DNA of 25,237 bases, taken from contig CAVYBY010000011.1 in NCBI GenBank assembly GCA_963766935.1, positions 1 to 25,237 of the forward strand, given 5' to 3'. Position numbers and translations under genes: made by a program. The notes under the pieces were generated by a model, which ran no database searches, was not told the origin of the DNA, and was given only the letters and a program-made list of their open reading frames with translations. This document shows, piece after piece, positions 22,997-25,237 of the stretch. This stretch comes from CAVYBY01 sp963766935. Its GTDB lineage: Bacteria; Actinomycetota; UBA4738; HRBIN12. Positions within the stretch are counted from its first letter, which is position 1, and the number at the start of each line of letters is the position of its first letter.

Positions 22997-23956
22997 CTAG
23001 GCGAGCAGGTCCGACATCGCCCGCGCATCGGCCGCCCCGCGCAGCGGCTCGAGGCCGAACAACGTCTCGATCGTGCGGAGGACCGAGTAGTGGTTGTACG
23101 GACGCTCCGACCTGACGCCCTTCGCGGCGCCCGGGCCCGCGACGATCGTCGCGATGTGCCCGCCGCCGCTTCCCGAGAGCCCACAGCAGGTCGAGCTGTC
23201 TCCCTTCGCCTCGTCCCAGGTGATCACGAGCACCCCGCCGGGCCCGAGGGCGCCCATCAAAGGGGGAAGCTCTCGCGCGAGGAAGTCGTCCGCGGATGAC
23301 AGCGCGCAGTCGTGCCCGTCGTGGCAGAGGTCCGGACTGATCCAAATGAAGTCGGGCAGCGATCCCTTCGAGATGTCCGAGTCCAGCCCGTCGAGCGGCA
23401 CCACATGACTTCGCCGGGCGGGGCTGCCGGCGATGTCGTCGAAGAACATGAACGGGTTGTGCTTCTTCGCGTACCGCCCGTCGTGGGTCACGTCGGAACC
23501 GACGGATGGAAGGCCCTCGACATACGCGGTCCAGGTGAGCCCGGCCTGCTCGAGCTGGTCGACCAGATTGACCTCCGAGACCAGGTGGTCCGGTTTGTCG
23601 GTCCTGATCCCGAAGGTGGAGCCGGCGATCAGGGCGAGGTAGTTCGGCAGCGACGGATGCGAGACCGCGTAGGAGTTCGTCGCGAGCGCGTAGGTCGACG
23701 CCAGGTGGGCGATGAACGGCGCGTTCGGATCGCCGAGGACCTCCCCGAACCCACGGTTCTCCAGGACGACGATGGCGACGCGAGGTACGTCGCCGGTCGA
23801 AGGCGACTTCGAAGGCGGCGTGGCCGGGGTCGAGACCGAGCCGGCGGAGGTGGAGGATGACGGCGACCGCGAGACCGGGCCGGGAGCTTGGTTCCCACTG
23901 CAGGCGGCGAGCATCACCAGCAGCGAGACGAGAGCGGCGGTGGGGAGGCGGCGCAT
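22997..23956 (-). CDS. Phosphoesterase-family lipoprotein (AcpA/phospholipase C-like)
   Basis: This 319-residue protein carries a lipoprotein signal (RRLPTAALVSLLVMLAAC, lipidated Cys19) and a Ser/Thr/Pro-rich linker to about residue 48. The phosphoesterase domain (the AcpA/PLC type) follows: VAIVVLENRGFGEVLGD, SYAVSHPSLPNYLALIAG, DFIWISPDLCHDGHDC, VLVITWDEAKGD and GGGHIATIVAGPG. Such enzymes release phosphate from phosphomonoesters or lipids, outside the membrane. The ATG at 23956 is chosen because a signal peptide starts there; the frame is open further upstream without a signal. It stands alone between the ABC exporter (59 bp upstream) and the convergent membrane gene. Confidence 0.85.
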   Translation of the reverse strand: MRRLPTAALVSLLVMLAACSGNQAPGPVSRSPSSSTSAGSVSTPATPPSKSPSTGDVPRVAIVVLENRGFGEVLGDPNAPFIAHLASTYALATNSYAVSHPSLPNYLALIAGSTFGIRTDKPDHLVSEVNLVDQLEQAGLTWTAYVEGLPSVGSDVTHDGRYAKKHNPFMFFDDIAGSPARRSHVVPLDGLDSDISKGSLPDFIWISPDLCHDGHDCALSSADDFLARELPPLMGALGPGGVLVITWDEAKGDSSTCCGLSGSGGGHIATIVAGPGAAKGVRSERPYNHYSVLRTIETLFGLEPLRGAADARAMSDLLA

Positions 23957-24015
23957 GCGGGGTTCGACGAGTATGCCAGGCCGCGCCGGACGGCGGGACC
24001 TCGCTCCGATCGCGC

Positions 24016-24864
24016 TCAGGTCTTGCGGTAGACGCGGACCCCCAGCGGAACGAAGATCGCCAGGATCACCCCGAACCACGCTATCGATTGCCACAGAAGC
24101 GTTCCGAGCGAGGGAACGACACCGACGAGCGTGGCCGGCGCGTGCGTGTAGATATCCCCGAGCGTCAGCACGCGAAACGTCTCGGCCCAGATCGACACAG
24201 GATTCACATTTGACCAGGCCTGGAGCCAGCCGGGGAAGCCCGCGTCCGGGACGAACGCCGAGCTCGCGAACACCAGCGGGAACACCAGCGTGAACGTCGC
24301 CGCTTGCACCGCCTCGACCGTCTTGAGCGAGAGGCCGGCGAACGCCGCCACCCACGTGAAGGCGTACCCAACCGAGACGGCGCCGACAAAGCCCAGCAGC
24401 GCTTCCATGATCCCCTCGTGGAACCGGTAGCCGACGAGATAGGCGACCACGAGCATGAGGACGACCTGGAACCCGATCACCACCGTGTCGGCGGCAGTGC
24501 GACCGGCCAGGACGGCGGAGCGCGCCATCGGAAGCGACTTGAAGCGATCGATGAGACCTTTCTGAAGGTCGTCAGCGAGGCCCACACCCGTCTGGAGCGC
24601 CGCAAAGATCGCGGTCTGCACGAAAATCCCGGGCATCAGGAAGTCCACGTACGGGATGTCGGGCGGCAGGGCCCGCTTCATCGCGCCGCCCCAGACGTAG
24701 ACGAACAGCAGCACGAACATCACCGGCTGGATCGTCGAGAAGACCAGCAGGTCGGGCTTGCGGATGTAGGTCAGCAGGTTCCGCTTGGTCAGCGTCCGCC
24801 AGTCCGAGACCGCCAGGCCGATGCGGTTTGCGGGTGCAGCCGAGGTCTGTGTGGTCGCGCTCAC
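24016..24864 (-). CDS. ABC-2 type transporter permease (DrrB-like)
   Basis: The 282-residue protein is the membrane part of an ABC-2 exporter. After a polar N-terminus (RTLTKRNLLTYIRKPDLLVF) come six predicted helices, with the DrrB-like parts PVMFVLLFVYVWGGAM, VDFLMPGIFVQTAIFAA, LADDLQKGLIDRFKSLPMAR and FASSAFVPDAGFPGWLQAW. The central conserved segment DDLQKGLIDRFKSLPM interacts with the ATPase. The GTG start overlaps the ATPase stop as GTGA. The exported compound (drug, lipid or other hydrophobic molecule) cannot be read from sequence. Confidence 0.92.
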   Translation of the reverse strand: MSATTQTSAAPANRIGLAVSDWRTLTKRNLLTYIRKPDLLVFSTIQPVMFVLLFVYVWGGAMKRALPPDIPYVDFLMPGIFVQTAIFAALQTGVGLADDLQKGLIDRFKSLPMARSAVLAGRTAADTVVIGFQVVLMLVVAYLVGYRFHEGIMEALLGFVGAVSVGYAFTWVAAFAGLSLKTVEAVQAATFTLVFPLVFASSAFVPDAGFPGWLQAWSNVNPVSIWAETFRVLTLGDIYTHAPATLVGVVPSLGTLLWQSIAWFGVILAIFVPLGVRVYRKT

Positions 24865-25237
24865 CGCTTCTTCTTCCTCCCCCTCCGGCCGCCCTCGGCC
24901 GCCGTGCCTTCGCCGTCTCCGCCGGCGTCGCCCTCGACCGAACCCTCCGCCGTGTGCCCGGTGAGCGAGAGGAAGACGTCGTCGAGCGAGGGACGCCGGA
25001 GCTCGATCCCGGCGAGCTCGATCTTCTGGTCGTCCAGGCGCCGGACGGCTTCGGTCAGGATCCCCGTCCCGTCGGAGCCCACCGGCACGGTGATCTCGCC
25101 GCTCTGGTTATCCACGGTGCCGCCGCCGGGCCCGAGCCCGAGCACGGCGCCGGCCGCCTCGCCTACCCGGGAGTGGTCGGCGATCCGAATGGCCAGCAGC
25201 TCGCCGCCGACGCGCAGCTTGAGCTCGTCGGACGTCC
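24861..25237 (-). CDS. ABC transporter ATP-binding protein, C-terminal part (DrrA-like; 5' end outside the window)
   Basis: About 125 codons are visible; the Walker motifs lie outside the window. The visible part has TSDELKLRVGGELLAIRIAD, VPVGSDGTGILTEAVRRLDD and the typical DrrA-family end RRPSLDDVFLSLTGH. An unusual Gly/Glu/Asp-rich stretch and a very basic tail (RRGRKKKR) follow. It overlaps the permease gene by 4 bp, so the two are translationally coupled and form one exporter. The subfamily is clear from the LDDVFLSLTGH signature. Confidence 0.9.
   Translation of the reverse strand, partial: TSDELKLRVGGELLAIRIADHSRVGEAAGAVLGLGPGGGTVDNQSGEITVPVGSDGTGILTEAVRRLDDQKIELAGIELRRPSLDDVFLSLTGHTAEGSVEGDAGGDGEGTAAEGGRRGRKKKR

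Noticed and set aside
1..25237. CRISPR arrays, tRNA/rRNA genes, insertion sequences or att sites
   Set aside because: No regularly spaced repeats, cloverleaf-like sequences, transposase-like products or duplicated target ends were seen. All long stretches are explained by conserved genes.

Overview
The window is high-GC, densely packed bacterial chromosome carrying a complete Pup-proteasome locus: pup with a C-terminal Gly-Gly-Glu, prcB, prcA, dop, pafA, the ARC/Mpa ATPase, trmI and the PafB/PafC regulator pair. This combination, with Tat genes just downstream of pafC, is characteristic of Actinomycetota. Abundant GTG starts and short ATGA/GTGA overlaps fit. I cannot place the organism more finely. 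I saw no rRNA, tRNA, CRISPR array, insertion sequence or phage gene.

Layout. (1) 1-4431, minus strand: pafB, pafC, a zinc-ribbon protein, a small membrane protein, a TatA/TatB-family gene, tatC, and the start of an unknown single-pass membrane protein cut by the window edge. (2) 4494-5590, plus strand: a DUF3866-family gene lying between pafB and pafA. (3) 5613-12985, minus strand: trmI, arc, dop, pup, prcB, prcA, pafA. Here PafA attaches Pup to lysines, Dop removes it, ARC unfolds pupylated proteins through its C-terminal Gly-Gln-Tyr-Leu docking tail, and PrcA/PrcB form the 20S core. (4) 13089-14207: a lipoprotein HtrA-like serine protease. (5) 14351-18528, minus strand: a YtcJ-like amidohydrolase followed by two tandem DmdA/GcvT-like folate-dependent methyltransferase paralogs, probably one catabolic unit. 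(6) 18581-20194: an ABC-F ATPase, divergent from (7) 20459-22989, plus strand: a Tat-exported GH26-like glycosidase and a GT39-like membrane protein. (8) 22997-25237, minus strand: a lipoprotein phosphoesterase and a DrrA/DrrB-type ABC exporter cut by the right edge.

The strongest structural anomaly is sequence quality or gene decay. At least ten apparent single-base indels disrupt otherwise well-conserved proteins, in two tight patches (about 1195-1580 in tatB/tatC and 5103-5392 in the DUF3866 gene) plus one in a C run of dop. Neighbouring genes are intact. Homology across frames rebuilds each protein, so consensus errors are the simplest explanation, but true frameshifts cannot be excluded from sequence alone.

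The most interesting unexplained non-coding structure is in two places. A perfect 17-nt inverted repeat sits at the amidohydrolase/DmdA-like boundary. The 264-bp divergent gap between the ABC-F and GH26 genes, the longest gene-free stretch in the window, holds two abutting inverted repeats and a short tandem repeat. I found no clearly novel multi-gene defence or mobile system; the DmdA-like/amidohydrolase unit is the best candidate for an undescribed pathway.
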